Part shown: positions 45,225-57,345 of the stretch, piece by piece
How positions within the stretch are numbered: position 1 is the first letter of the stretch
Layout of the letters: every line of letters starts with the position of its first letter
NCBI GenBank assembly: GCA_029747015.1
Contig: JAKOGI010000357.1
Coordinates: 472,501-536,500, forward strand
From: Carnegiea gigantea
Taxonomy: Eukaryota > Streptophyta > Magnoliopsida > Caryophyllales > Cactaceae
Direction of reading: 5' to 3'
Length of the DNA stretch: 64,000 bases
The notes under the pieces: generated by a model
Seen by the model: the letters and a program-made list of their open reading frames with translations, nothing else
Database searches by the model: none
What the model was told of the DNA's origin: nothing
Translations under genes and position numbers: made by a program

Positions 45225-47100
45225 TAGGTATTTTAAAGTAGGAGAATAGTGCCATTCTCTAGGAGAGAGATGATTCACCACTAATTAATCCCTAATTGTG
45301 ATTTGAATGAAGGTTAATGTAAACTGATACTATTTTATTAAAAGAGGCAAACATTGGAAGGACTACTAGCAATGCTTGATCAAGTAAACAATACCACTAA
45401 ATACGAGTGAGTTTAAGCAATTAAAGTCTATACGACACTGCCAGACTAAATTAATTAACTAAATTCAGAATAATTACTACCTTAATAGGAAAACAAGCAA
45501 CTTAAACATGTAAGTAGACAAATAAGCCAATAATCGTAACCATGTCTCTCATGGCCTAGCAACACAGCCAAACTTATTCCTCAAAATTGAGTGCCAATGG
45601 CACAATATCATGGATATCTACAACTGTCTATCCTAATCACACTATCAAAAACTTAAAAACATTAAGGGAGTAGGGAAAGGACACCTAAATATGCTATCAA
45701 AATTTTAGTATTGCTTTTGCTTTCAACCCGTTAAATCTTTATCTGATTGACATATCATTACCAACCACTTACTTTTGAAAGTGAAAACTAAGCTAAAGAG
45801 CAAGAAAAACCAGGGATAGGGAAGAGGAAGAAAGTGGAGAAAGAGAGAAGAAAAAAGGGATCATTTGGATTATAAAAGATGGAATAATGGCTCAAACCTA
45901 TTAAAGGTTAATCTTTAATCCTCGACTACCCTCCATTTCATCAAAAACCTAGTTTTTGGGTGTGATTTTGATTAAAGAAAAAGCACATGGAGAGGAGCTA
46001 AAACGGGCATTAAATAACTAAAGAGTAATAAAGAAAACCAAATCAAGCTGTAGCAAGAAAGTTTTGATAGAAAAGTAGTCGCTAAACTATGGCTAAACCC
46101 TTAAGGCTCCGTTTGGAACTTGGAAAATTTGGTGCAAAGAAAAAAAATTGGGAAAGTCATTTTTTTTCTTGTCTTTGGTTTAGAGAAAATCACAAAATTA
46201 AAAAAATATGGAGGAAATTTAGGTGAAAAATTTTTGGAAAGAAGTGATAAAATTTTCTTCATAAAATTGTGAGGAAAGTTTAGGAAAAGTTTTCAAAAGA
46301 ATCTCTTACTTCCTCTAACCTCGTGCTACTTAGATAATGTTAACATGATTAAAGTAATTCATCAATATTCAAATTTTTCATCCAAATTCTTGTAACTTTT
46401 TGTCAATCCAAACAAAAGGGAAAAAAACTCAATCCAAACAAAAGGGGAAAAAAACTCACTTTCTCCCAACTTTTTTTCCGTTCATTTCCCTTCAACTTTT
46501 TTTTCTACCAAATTTTCTAAGGACAAAAGGAGCCTAAATGAAGAAAAAGGTTACAAGAATCAGGTTTAAGGGGTTTGTTCATTGACCACAATTTCCAGTC
46601 TAGCATGCACTTATTTTGTTTTCTTTTTTTCCCCTAGCTGACTCTGGTTGGGATGGTTTGTCAACGATAGACAAGGGTATCCCGTGCTAAACCACTACCT
46701 TCTTCTTTCTCTTCCTCTTATTTTCTAAAGTGCCTTGACAAGACCATGCTAACACCTAGCACGGTTATACCACAAGGTCTAAGTTGCCGTTGGCTTTCCT
46801 CTGCTCACGAAACTTGGATCCCCAACTTATCACACATGGATTGCTTCTATTGGTCACTATTAGGACTGCGGTAGCATCTCGTTTACTTATTACCTATGAA
46901 GATGAAAAGCACAAGTAAATATTCCAGCTTAAACATTATATGGTGTTAAAATTAAGTATAGGAGGCATTAAAATTGTATCAGTTAAGGATTGAACACATG
47001 CTATTTCATTACATGGAACAAATGAAAGAATTATATATTATAAGGGATGGAGCATAAAAAAGAGCTGAAGAAAGGTAAAGTGTTTGTTAACACAGGAATT
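45225..47100. repeat. gypsy LTR-family-like sequence, decayed
   Basis: The start TGTTAGGTATTTTAAAGTAG and the following GGAGAATAGTGCC resemble the beginnings of the LTRs at 30281 and 60828. A GC-richer block near 46640-46850 corresponds to their GC-rich parts. It is split by the MITE at 46105-46534. The similarity is weak, and the ends are not defined. Confidence 0.35.
46105..46534. mobile_element. Tourist-like (PIF/Harbinger) MITE
   Basis: The left end is GGCTCCGTTTGGAACTTGG. The inverted right end begins GGCTCCTTTTGTCCTTAG, and both continue with GAAAATTTGGT. The 430-bp element is flanked by TAA on both sides (46102-46104, 46535-46537), the usual Harbinger duplication. The inside is non-coding and AT-rich, with a short local duplication (AATCCAAACAAAAGGG, near 46406 and 46430). 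Confidence 0.8.
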
Positions 47101-47811
47101 GTACGTTAAGCACACATTAATACAACCTTCCCAATCCCATCTTCTCTAGTGGGTTGACAGTAAAGCCAAACTTATAATTGTCTTTTCGAGTTGGGTGAAA
47201 TATGGTCCACCCTTGTCCTCTTTTGCCTACTAATAGCCCCAAGAAATATGTCATTCGCTGAGGATGGAGTTAACATTAAGGATGGAATAAGGATTAAAGT
47301 CAAGTGTTCTATTCTCCTTCTCTAACACTACGACAGTCTCAAAAGCATACAGTCATTCTTTATTGTGTCTATTTTGCTCTATTTCAAAAATTGTTGCTGT
47401 GCCTGAGATAGTGGCATACAAGTCATCCTCCTTCATGGTGATAAGGTATTCTTTTATTAGCCACCTTTTGGGGAAGGTTATAAGGCATGGCCGTATGTTC
47501 GTAGAATTAGGGACAACAAAGAAGCACATAAAAAAGTGTCTAAATTCAGAGCTTGAAATTCCAAATTCCTTTTTGTAACACCAAAAATTGAATTTCTTAT
47601 CTAAAATATTCAATTACAAACAAATAAGCTAAAAAGGATCCATACACGTGGTTGCTAAGTTAGAAATTAATTGTATTTAAAAATTTACAGGTGATTTTTA
47701 TAAAACAAATTTTTCTTGTTTCAATTAATATCATTTTATCCCAAAAAAATTGTTAATTGGTCAGGTATATTTTTTTTATACTAAGCTACTACCTTATCGT
47801 ACTCATCTCTA
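47101..47811. other. anonymous sequence, no gene seen
   Basis: Overlapping ORFs of about 70-85 codons at 47353-47613 on both strands have no recognisable motif and are probably chance. The right end is AT-rich and abuts the copia E LTR. Confidence 0.4.
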
Positions 47812-47921
47812 TGAGAGTTTTGGGAATATTTGTCTCACCCACGCTGGGAACTAGGTGCTCGTATATATAATAGAAATTTACAAGTGTAAATTACATAAAT
47901 ATCCTTTTCCTCTATTACACA
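47812..47921 (-). repeat. 3' LTR of copia E (110 bp)
   Basis: Shares with the other LTR the blocks TCGTATATATAA, AGAAATTTACAAG, TTACATAA and ATCCTTT-CCTCTATTA. TG...CA ends read TGAGAGTTTTGG and ATTACACA on the plus strand. Confidence 0.85.
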
Positions 47922-50900
47922 CCTTCAATCTGTACAGAAGGAGAATAGATTGACCGATTGGCTTTTAAAAAAACAAACTGCTTAGAAGACAACCCTTTTG
48001 TGAACATATCAGCTAACTGAAGCTTAATAGGTACATAAAGAATGATAATGTCACCATGTACGACACCTTTCCAAACAAAATGATAGTCAACGGCAATATG
48101 CTTGCTACGCTCATGATGTACGGGATTAACGGTAAGATAAGTGGATGAGATCTTATCACACAAAATCTTAGTGGGGGCTGAGAGCATAATCCCTATGTCA
48201 TGAAGCAACTTCCAAATCTAGATGGTTTCAGCAACAGCATAGGCAACTGCAAGATATTTAGCTTCAGTAGGCAACTTGGAAACAACAGGCTGTTTCTTCG
48301 AGCGCTAGGCAATAAGATTAGGTCTCAGAAACATAGCATAACCAGTAGTAGACCAACAATTGTCCTTGCAACCCACCCAATCTGCATATGAATAGGCACC
48401 AATGACAGAAGTGGCAATAGCAGGACGAAGTAGAAGCTCATTACCCAATGTGCTCTACAGATACTTGAAAATACACATGACAACAGAGAGGTGAGAAGTA
48501 TAAGGGGCTTGCATAAACTTGGAAACTACATAAACTACATACGAAATGTCATGTCGAGTCATAGTTAAGTGGGATTTGCAAGTGAATCACCATATGTGAG
48601 GGTAAGGGTCCTGGTAACAAGTCCTGACAACAAGTGGAGTGCGGACAGGCTTGCAAGTGCGAAGATGAAATTTACGAAGAAGGTCAGTGGTACATGTATG
48701 CTATGAAAGGACCAAATTTGTAGGAGAGTGGGAGACTTGCACTCCATGAAAGTAGTGAAGGTCCTCGAGGTCCTTCATGAAAAACTAATGGGAGAGACTG
48801 CCAATGAAGGAAAATAGGAGACTAAAAGAGCTACCGATCAAGATGATATCATCAACATATAAAAGGAGGATAAGTATCTGATTGGCAGTGCAATGGATAG
48901 ACATAGATGGGTCAGACTAATTACAAATAAAGTCATGTTTATGTAGAAAGCTATAGAAGTGATGAAACCATACCCAAGGAGCTTGTTTCAATCCATAAAT
49001 GGCTTTCTTGAGGTGGCACACATGATGAGGAAAATCAGAGTCATAAAACCAGGGGGCTGATGCATGAAAACTTGCTTGGTAAGAATGCATGCAAGAAAGC
49101 ATTCTTAACGTCAAGTTGATGAATAGGCCATTTGTGAGTGACAGCAAGAGATAGAACAAGTCTAATGGTAGCAGGATGAGTAACAGGAGAAAAAGTCATA
49201 TGAATATCAATACCTGCCTGTTGGTGATTACTTGCACTAACCAGCTTCACTTTCTAATGCTCATCATCCCCCTCATAACAATATTTAATCCTATAAACCG
49301 ATTACTAGCCACAAGATTTTAATAAGGTCGAGAAGGTACTAGTTCCCATGTATTATTAGAAATAAGAGTGATATACTCATCAGCCATCGAAGCTTTCCAC
49401 TTAGAATTTTTAAACGTTTCTCGAAACAAAGTGGACTCAGTCTCACTACACTTAACACTGAGACACAAAGATGTGTTTCGGTTGTGAATGGCAGACTTAG
49501 ACCTTGTTTGCATGGGATGAACATTAGGAGCATGTGGGAGTGAAACTGAGACCATCGGAGATGACGTATGGGGAACACACTAAACATACCAAGGCTATAA
49601 CTTGTTAGAGGAACCAGCAATAAAGTTCGAAAAATGTTCATAACTAAAGGTACATAAAAATGTGTAATTAGGCGTACGACCAAACAACTTTTGAAAAGGA
49701 CTTTGATTGCCAACATTTGGTGTTGGTAAATGATTAATAGTGAAAACCACTGCAAAACCAGGTTTAACCCAAAAATGAGATGGTAAGCTAGGTTGAATTA
49801 AAAATGAATGAACCATCTCAAGAATGTGTCTATGTTTGTGTTCTACAACACCATTTTGTGCCTGGGGTGTCAGGGAATGATTTGCGAAAAAGGATACCAT
49901 ATTGAACGCAATGATCCTGAAGCAGACCATTATCAAATTCACGGCCACTGTCACATTGAAAAATTTTGATGGATTGCTTAAACTGATTTTCGACTAATTT
50001 TTGAAAACTTGTGAAGATGAAGAACACTTCAAATTTAAGTTTCATCAGATATAACCAAGTGAAACAGGAAAAATCATCAACAAAAATACATAATAGCAAA
50101 AATTTTTAACAGAATCACGGGGTGCTTTCCAAACATCAGAATGTATAATATGTAACGGAGTTTGAATAATGATAAACTTTATTAAAAGACAGTTTTTTAA
50201 GATTTAGCTAAGTGACATGTAACACAAGTATCATGAAAAGCAGAAGTTTTGAAAACATTATCTTTCCTAAGACTATCCAAAACATTATGGCCACAATGTC
50301 CAAGCCTCATGTACTAAACCTCTCCAGTATCATGCATTGCCGCCAAAGGAAAAACAGGTTGAACTAAACTAGCATGGACAGGGTAGAGATTACCATGACT
50401 AGACCCCTGAAAAAGGACATTAATTGCGACGTTGTCCTTGACAAAAAAAGAAGAATTAATAAACTATACATGATAGTCATTATAATAATATAAATGATGC
50501 ATAGACAAAAGATGATGTTTAAGGTCGGGCACATGAAGCACGGATTTAAGTGTTAGCCACCAACTAGGAGTCACAACACATATGTGTCCACCAAATTTAA
50601 TGGGTAAAAGTTTACCATTCCCTACCTCAACTGTATCAAACCCACAATAATTAGTTTTGGAAAGTAAAATACCTTCATCAGGTGTCATATGAGACTCCGC
50701 GGCAGAGTTAGGGTACCACAATCTCTCACTAGGCTCAACAGGCAAGAAAGAGGACATAGCAAGAACAGAGGGATTCTGACGAGGCTGGTAATGAGTGGAA
50801 CAATAGAATGGCTTGGAGAATGGCAAATTTGACAAATGATACTAGGATTAGGACCCAACCCCCCCTCAAACATATCATTACGTATAGAAATAGATTTAGT

Positions 50901-52112
50901 AATAGAAATAGAAGCACTCAAAATATTCAATGATGAATCAACTAAATTACATAATACAGAACCTACAGGCACACCCTTGTTAGCGGAGGCTATTTGAGTG
51001 GCTTTGGTAGTGTTTGACTTATTCCCTTTGTTGTTTTGATTGTTATTTTGTCCTCGATTATTGCAATTGTTCTTGCCACACTTTTAGCAGAAGCACCTGT
51101 TGAAGTTGTGCTAGAACTGTACGTAGATGAGTGGGAAGAAGCAACAAATGCGGCATGTGTCAGAGTGCTAGAATCGCGCTTCTTTAAGAAGAGGACTCGT
51201 TACTCATAAAAAAGTAGCTTGGTATGCATGTCATGGAAGGGTAGTGTACCAAGCACGGAGGTCAAGGTATCAACGATGTTGTCATAGTTTGGATTAAGTG
51301 CATTCAAGGTGTACTAGATAAGATCCATATCCAAAACAGGTGACTGGATTGTGGCAAGAGAATTTGAGATGGACTTGACATGTCATAGAAAATCTTCCAT
51401 TGATTATGACTCAGATTTCTTAAAGTTCATGAGAAGACATTTCAAGCCCATAGCACGTGCCAAACATGTGGTAGATCACAAACGTTAGTTAGATGATCTT
51501 TGGAGATGATAGCAAGGAGCCAAGCCTTAATGAGTTGGTCCAACCGAAACCATAGAGAGTAGGCAGGGTTCAGTTGCTGTAGACCTGAACGGAGGACCAC
51601 AACAGGAAGGGCTGTAAAACAGTACCATTCACAAAGCCCTAGAGTCGATAATCACTAGAAATGACACAAATTGGGTCTTACAGGAGAGAAAATCATCAAC
51701 GTTTTCAAGGATTATGGTAACAAAAGTTTTGATATTTTTTGTCCAGAAACTAGGGTTGATTGATGAGAAGCTAGGCAGAAGAGTGGGAACTAATTCCCAT
51801 AATGGGTCATGAATTGAAGGAGAAGAAAACCCGGGATTGAGAAGAGGATCACAACCAAATAGGATAGGCAAGCCCATGGAGAGCAGCTAATCCGAGAGAT
51901 AAGGGTAGACAAGGGTAGCGAGAGAGTGCGATAACTTACAGGGGAAGCAAATAGCACTGTCAAGATTGGTGTGGACGCATGCTATGATGGCAGAGGTGGT
52001 AGGAAAGGAGAACCCAGGTGGAAGACTAGAAGAGATCACCTCGAGTGTTAGGTGTTTCGGGAGGCGACGAATTTGTAGACACAGGCGGTGTGTTAGTACT
52101 GGTGGTAGCCAT
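47915..52112 (-). pseudogene. copia E gag-pol, broken
   Basis: Minus strand from the ATG at 52112 (MATTSTNTPPVSTN). Gag runs to about 51000 and ends in an Asn/Gln-rich stretch with a partial knuckle (KCGKNNCNNRGQ near 51060). Protease near 50700 reads WYPNSAAESHMT (family WxxDSGAxxH), so the catalytic DSG is lost. Integrase follows: FVDDFSCFTWLY (50085), QCDSGREFDN (49960), CRTQT and VVEHKHRHILEM (49840). RT: MADEYITLISNNTWELVPSR (49390), FSPVTHPATIRLVLSLAVTH with IHQLDVKNAFLH (49190-49100), HLKKAIYGLKQAPWVW (49010). RNase H end: ERSKHIAVDYHFV, LQLADMFTKGL (48110-47990). Frameshifts near 49850 and 49080 and several stops make it inactive. The final stop overlaps the LTR. Confidence 0.88.
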
Positions 52113-52182
52113 GGCAGAGCCCTAGAGAAGACAGGGAAAGGAGGTGAAAGTGAAACAAAAAATTAGGGTTTAGGGATGAAAT

Positions 52183-52194
52183 GCTCCAATACCA
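52183..52194 (-). other. primer binding site of copia E
   Basis: Minus strand TGGTATTGGAGC, two changes from the TGGTATCAGAGC tRNA-Met site, directly beside the 5' LTR end. Confidence 0.72.
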
Positions 52195-52304
52195 TGTGAA
52201 CATTTTGGAAATATTTGGCTCACCTAATCTAGGAGCCAAGCAGTCGTATATATAACAGAAATTTACAAGAGTACATTACATAAGTATCCTTTCCTCTATT
52301 AATC
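52195..52304 (-). repeat. 5' LTR of copia E (110 bp)
   Basis: Plus-strand reading TGTGAACATTTTGG to CCTCTATTAA; aligned with 47812-47921. The outer end has lost the expected terminal CA. Confidence 0.82.
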
Positions 52305-52616
52305 TCCTTTTCACTTTAATCATTTAAGTCATATTCTTTTCAACTTATTTTAGTTAAGCTTATCTGAAGTTAAATGGACTTACTTTTATTGATTGAATTT
52401 ACTTTTGTTGAGTCAAATTTATTTCTATTGAATTTTAAACTCATTTTTGCTAAATTAAATTAAATTAAATTGAGCTTTATTTTTTTGAAATTGGACCTGG
52501 TTTTTCTAAACTGATTCTATTTTTCCGAAAGTAAACTAAACTGAACTTATTATTGAAAAAAAAAGTTGATGAGAAAAGGACCTTACCTAAGCATGTCTAT
52601 TTCATTTTGGCCACGC
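52305..52616. other. AT-rich degenerate repeats between two elements
   Basis: Variants of TTTATTGATTGAATTTACTT and TAAATTAAATTAAATT recur; the texture resembles 11455-11690. No gene. Confidence 0.4.
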
Positions 52617-55285
52617 TGTTATTTCCGCGAACGTACAGTTTGTCATTGTAATACTTACGGATGTCGTCCTTCAAGATGGATTATGAAATTAAATAACTAA
52701 CGAGGAATTGGTATTCTAACATTACAAAACAAATAACTATAGCAAGTTACAATTATCTAAGTGGCAAACCGTGAAACCATACCCAAGCAAATTGAAAAGA
52801 GATAGACAATGGATTAGAGCAACGGACTGAATGTAGACTGAATTTCGAACTAAATTGTGCAATTCTTCAACCAAAACTAGAAACCTTACTCAAGAATCCC
52901 AATCATAAGCTTTATTACATGAATTTGAGAGTTTAGAAACTAAATCCAAACCTAGGAATGAGAATGAAAAAAGACGAATAAACAAACATGAAAATCGAAC
53001 GTAATCTACTCCCCACCTCTTCCAACCAACCTTGCTTCTCGTTATATCCAGATCAGAATCTTCGCCCTTCCATTCATCTCTAATTATGGTCTTGTAACCA
53101 CTTTTAATTGCTTCCCTTTAATGCCTAAATTGATGAGAAGATAGATGGCGATGCTAGGGATGAACGGGTAACGGTTATTTATCAATTGATGAAGTGATTA
53201 TGGAATTATATAAGAGGAATGAAGGATGAGAGAGAAAGAAAAAATCGAGGCCATGGTCATGGCAGAATGGCGAAGATGGAGCAACAGAGGCAATCGAGTT
53301 TCTGGGCACGCGAGGAAAGAGAAGAGGAAATAAGCAGGAAGAAGGGCGTTTATATCACGTGCATGTGGTGTCGGAAACAAATGAAAGGGGGCAAGGAAGT
53401 AAACTGGGTTCAGATAGCAGTTAGGCCTGGCTCGTATCGTGAAAGAAAGACAGAAAAGGGAGAAGGAAAGGAAGGCTGCCTAGTTAGTGGCGAGAAAATG
53501 GGTCGTGGAGGAAACAAAGAATGAGGGGCTCGTCTGGAAGAAAGGGGAGAACGCGAATAGGCTATGGAGGAGGGCGCAGAGCAGGCCCGCAAAGGAAGGG
53601 AACAAAGTTGGGGTTGTGGGCTCGAGAGCTGGGGCTATGGGCTCAAGTTTTGCAGCACGAACTGGGCTGAAAATGCAGGCCCATGACAGAGAGGAGGGGG
53701 GAAGGAAAAAGAGAAGGGTTGGGCACGGACTAGGCCAGGCGTCTGGGTAGCAAGCTCCACTTATGCGGCTGGGCCTGTCGGAGGCTCTTCTCTTGCTTTT
53801 ATTTGGTCCAGTTGTTTTCACTGCAACTTTTTTTTAAAGAAATTCATTCATTCTCCAGATTTTCCAAACTTCTGTAAAATAAATAAAAATATATTAAAAT
53901 CCTAACTAAATCATTTCTTTTGAACAATATTATATAATAAAACGGTGTAAAATGACATAATTTAAGGTTGAAAAATACCCCCACACCTAAATTTTGCTCA
54001 TCCTCGGGTAAAATGAAACCAAAAATCCTAGAGAAAAATAAAATTCTAACTCACTTTTATAGGAATCACGGTTATATTTAGTGCATACAACAAGCCATTT
54101 AAACCCCTATATTACCCCCAATAGACGAGTAAGGTCTGTGTTTGAGTTTTAAGAAGATATACTAACAAAATCTAAAAGAAAAAGAAAACATAAGCTCTTT
54201 TTTTTTTTGGTTTTTCAAAAACCCACATATACAACACTGGGAAAAAATATACACACATTCGAATCAACATATCAATCAAGTAACTTAAGCATAAGATTAT
54301 ATGTAAACACAATATATGCATCAAGAAGCTCTTAGTCCCCACTGATGACGTCTATACATAATTATTCACCCCACTTAAAAAATATGTACAAGCTCAACTA
54401 GTAGAACCTCGCTTTAGGGACATGTGGAGCACCCCCGCTCATGTGTTTAAGATTCTATAAGGTTCACTCACTTCATCTTCCAATCAAACAAACTATCATA
54501 GGCCTGCTAAGATTCTCAATTCTCCACCAGTCAAATACACAATCCAATACAATAATCAGGGGGTCTTTTTAAGGGAGTAATGGGGTTAAGGGTTAGGAAA
54601 GGAGAAATCGATTTGGAAAATGAGGACATAAAAGTCAAGTGACTTAAGAGCTATCAACACTTCCAACAACCATAACAATAAATCTTCCAAAACAAGATAA
54701 GTTCACACCTGACCAAAAGCAACTAGTAGAATAAATATATACAATCATAACGTACTCATGCCAAATACTCTTATTCACAGAGGGTTTTTTTTTTTTCTCT
54801 TTTTCTTTCTTTGAGATTTTTTTTTTTCAACTTTTTTTCTAACTTTTTTTTCAATTTTTTTCATTTTTTTCCTTTGCTATTTTTTAACAAGATGAATGCA
54901 TGGCACGTAAAATAAGTAAAACACCTCAATGTCTAAATGGTCATAATGATACATCCCTCATGTAACGAAGATCAACCATTAATTATATGAAATACCAAAA
55001 AACTACCTGTCAAATACTGAAGTGTTGCTTCATTAGTCTTGCCTCATGCATAGGAAATGTGTTCAGGCCAAGGGTTAAAATGAAATGTTCACAACAAAAT
55101 GGTCAAGGCTTCAAGCGCTAGCAAAGGGAAAAAATTAAAAATAGGGTGACAATTTGGCTCATGTGGCTCAAAAACCAAATGAATGCCTCTATCATATCAT
55201 CATAGCACATATGCTAAATGTAGTTATGAAGACAATCAAAGCAAGTTCTAGAGATGTAATCATTGAAGACACTCACATGGAAAAA
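52617..55285 (-). repeat. 3' LTR of the LARD-like element (inner end unresolved)
   Basis: Matches 59950-64000 block by block: ATTGTAATACTTACGGATGT (52637), a purine-rich segment (53219-53760), ACCCCCACACCTAAATTTTG (53979), TAGAACCTCGCTTTAGGGAC (54402), the polypyrimidine tract (54782-54892) and CTAGAGATGTAATCATTGAA (55248). The LTR may extend past 55285, but the comparison ends where the window ends. Confidence 0.78.
54782..54892. repeat. polypyrimidine / T-rich low-complexity tract
   Basis: Long T runs broken by C, purine-rich on the element's coding (minus) strand. Equivalent tracts occur at 24205-24300 and 63510-63600 in the related LTR sequences, so the tract belongs to the LTR family and is not random. 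Confidence 0.75.
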
Positions 55286-56109
55286 ACTTATGAGACTAAA
55301 AATGACAAATTAGTCTTTATGGCACAAAGTCTCATGGGTTAACCTACCAAAGTCAAGCTTGCTTCAAAAATATAGTGGGTTAGAACTGTATATGAACATC
55401 ACACTAGGACTAAGTTCTATCATGCACATCACATCTATATACAATGTACTACTAAGGTATAAGAGAACATGGTTAATCACCATAACGCATATATTCCCCA
55501 AAACAAAACAAAAATTGTTCGAATTTTCAAAATTATTCAATTTTTTTCCTTACATTTTTTTTGAAATATATTTTCCCCAACTCTATGCGTAAATTGCACA
55601 ACGGCCTTATTGGGATTGGAACGAAGCCTAAAACTAAAAAGAAAAACAATTGTACAAAATAAAAAAAAATAAGACTCAAAAGAAAGAAACATGATAAGGC
55701 TGTAAAACTCAGAAAGAAAACTAGAAAAGCAAAACAGAGCAACAATATATGCGAAAGAAAACAAACTAATAACAGAAATAGAGAGGAATGAGTAGGTCAA
55801 GTGTTGAATTACATCTACTTAAATATACGAAAGAAAACAATATATACGAAAGAAAACAAACGAAAGCAAACTCCATTTCAAGCTAAAAGTTGCTACTCAA
55901 ATAAAAACCCATTAGTGCACATAGTATCTTATCAAACATGCTAGAACAACTCTCAATCACATGGAAACAGCAAAAACCATAGAGGTAGAGCCAGAAAGAG
56001 TACATCCACCATGTCAATACAACACAGTTGAGGGCCTGCTTCAACTTGTCAAATTATTGTGCCTAAATATCAAATAGAGAGATATACTCAAACTTAGCCA
56101 GTGAGTGGG
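55286..56109. other. inner part between LTR and gag, no gene seen
   Basis: AT-rich and without recognisable coding. It contains short duplications such as TATACGAAAGAAAACAA (twice near 55826-55860; a related TATGCGAAAGAAAACAA lies near 55748). It should hold the 3' end of the LTR and the polypurine tract of the LARD-like element, but I could not place them. Confidence 0.4.
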
Positions 56110-57345
56110 TCATCGACTTAGAAATTTTGTCATCATGAATGAACTATCTAGGCAAACAGTGGGTCCTAAATCAACAAATCTTTTGATACCAAAATGTGCA
56201 AGAGTCTGGTCTATATCAAAATTCTTAGTGACAACTGCGTCAAACTCAACGAATTCAAACTTGCAAGATTCCTAGAGGACATCAGTTATTATAGGATCAG
56301 AAGAAAAGAATTCATATTCAACACAAATGTCCACATCTAAACCTCCATTGACATCAAACCCATATGAAAAGGATTCGTATTCCATAGAGAAGATATCATC
56401 ATCACTTCCTCCTCACATGGCTCTTGCAAACAAATATCCTCTAATTAATCTATATCATGATGCTCAACCTCAGTCATGATGCTCAAATCTAACTCACTAG
56501 CACTCTCAAGGTCTTTGCCCACCTCAAACTCAAAAGATTGGGTAAAAGGGCAAGTGGGACGTAAAAAAAACTAGGACATCCTCAGTGATATACTCAAGTG
56601 AGCTAAGTTCAAGTGCAAGATCAGGTGGTAAAGACAGAGGAAGGTCATCCTCTCGTTCTAGTCTAGGAAAAGGCAAAATAACATGCAAATTAGGCCTAGA
56701 TTGATAAAAGCGATCAAAAACATCATAAAGACTAACTTTAAATTTAGGAGTTCCTAAACTAGAGCCAGGCTCAACCTAATTATAATCCTCCCCATTATGA
56801 TTAACATAATGAGAATATTCAGCAATTCTCTCTTTCATAGTCTCTACCATTTTATCAGTTATTTTATTTATTGTCTTTTTAACTCTTGCACATTTAGCAT
56901 CAATAAAATCATAATAAGGACAATTGCAAACAATATGATATGAAGAATAAGAATAATTGCACAAAATAGGGGGTAAATAATAGTAAGGATTGATGGTCAT
57001 AAGAGTGTGTAAAGTGTACTTGGTGGTGAGGATTAACATGATAAACATACTCACCATAAGCAAGGTATTCTAAAGTCCCTCTAGCTTGTTCAAACTCATA
57101 AGTGTCCCAAGCTAATTTTTCAAAGAAATCTCATAACTCATCTTGAGTTCTAGACAATAATCGTAGTAAACCTCTAGGACATGAAGACTCAATATGACTT
57201 CTAGATTCAACATTCAAACTCACATCAATGACCTCATAAAGTTTTCGTTTTTCAAAATGTTGATTCAAGTAAGCACGATAATCATTAACTCTTGATAAAT
57301 AGCTCCAGAAAGGTTCATGCTCAAACTGTGGAAAATGAAAAACTG
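56110..57345 (-). pseudogene. gypsy gag-like ORF, copy 1 (broken)
   Basis: Minus strand: EHEPFWSYLSRVNDYRAYLN (57325), LNVESRSHIESSCPRGLLRL (57225), a stop, then DFFEKLAWDTYEFEQARGTL (57125). A repeat-like YYDFIDAKCARVKKTINKIT with MVETMKERIAEYSHYVNH follows (56930-56790), then an acidic tail with YESFSYGFDVNGGLDVDICV (near 56370-56320). The first part resembles gag of Athila/Tat-type plant gypsy elements; the coiled ETMKERIAEY segment and acidic tail are typical of related plant retroelement proteins. At least two stops. There is no zinc knuckle and no polymerase. Confidence 0.68.

Larger units (their letters stand above)
47812..52304 (-). mobile_element. Ty1/copia element E with very short LTRs (4.5 kb)
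   Basis: Two direct repeats of about 110 bp (47812-47921 and 52195-52304) flank a minus-strand gag-pol. A primer site (TGGTATTGGAGC, 52194-52183) adjoins the right-hand 5' LTR, and the RNase H stop overlaps the left-hand LTR start. Domain order is complete though decayed. The flanks (CTCTA, and CTCC/TCTCC) do not give a clear duplication. Confidence 0.88.

Noticed and set aside
53219..53750. Overlapping ORFs of about 60-113 codons on both strands as genes
   Set aside because: They fall in the purine-rich, GC-richer part of a long LTR; the other LTR copy does not keep the frames open.
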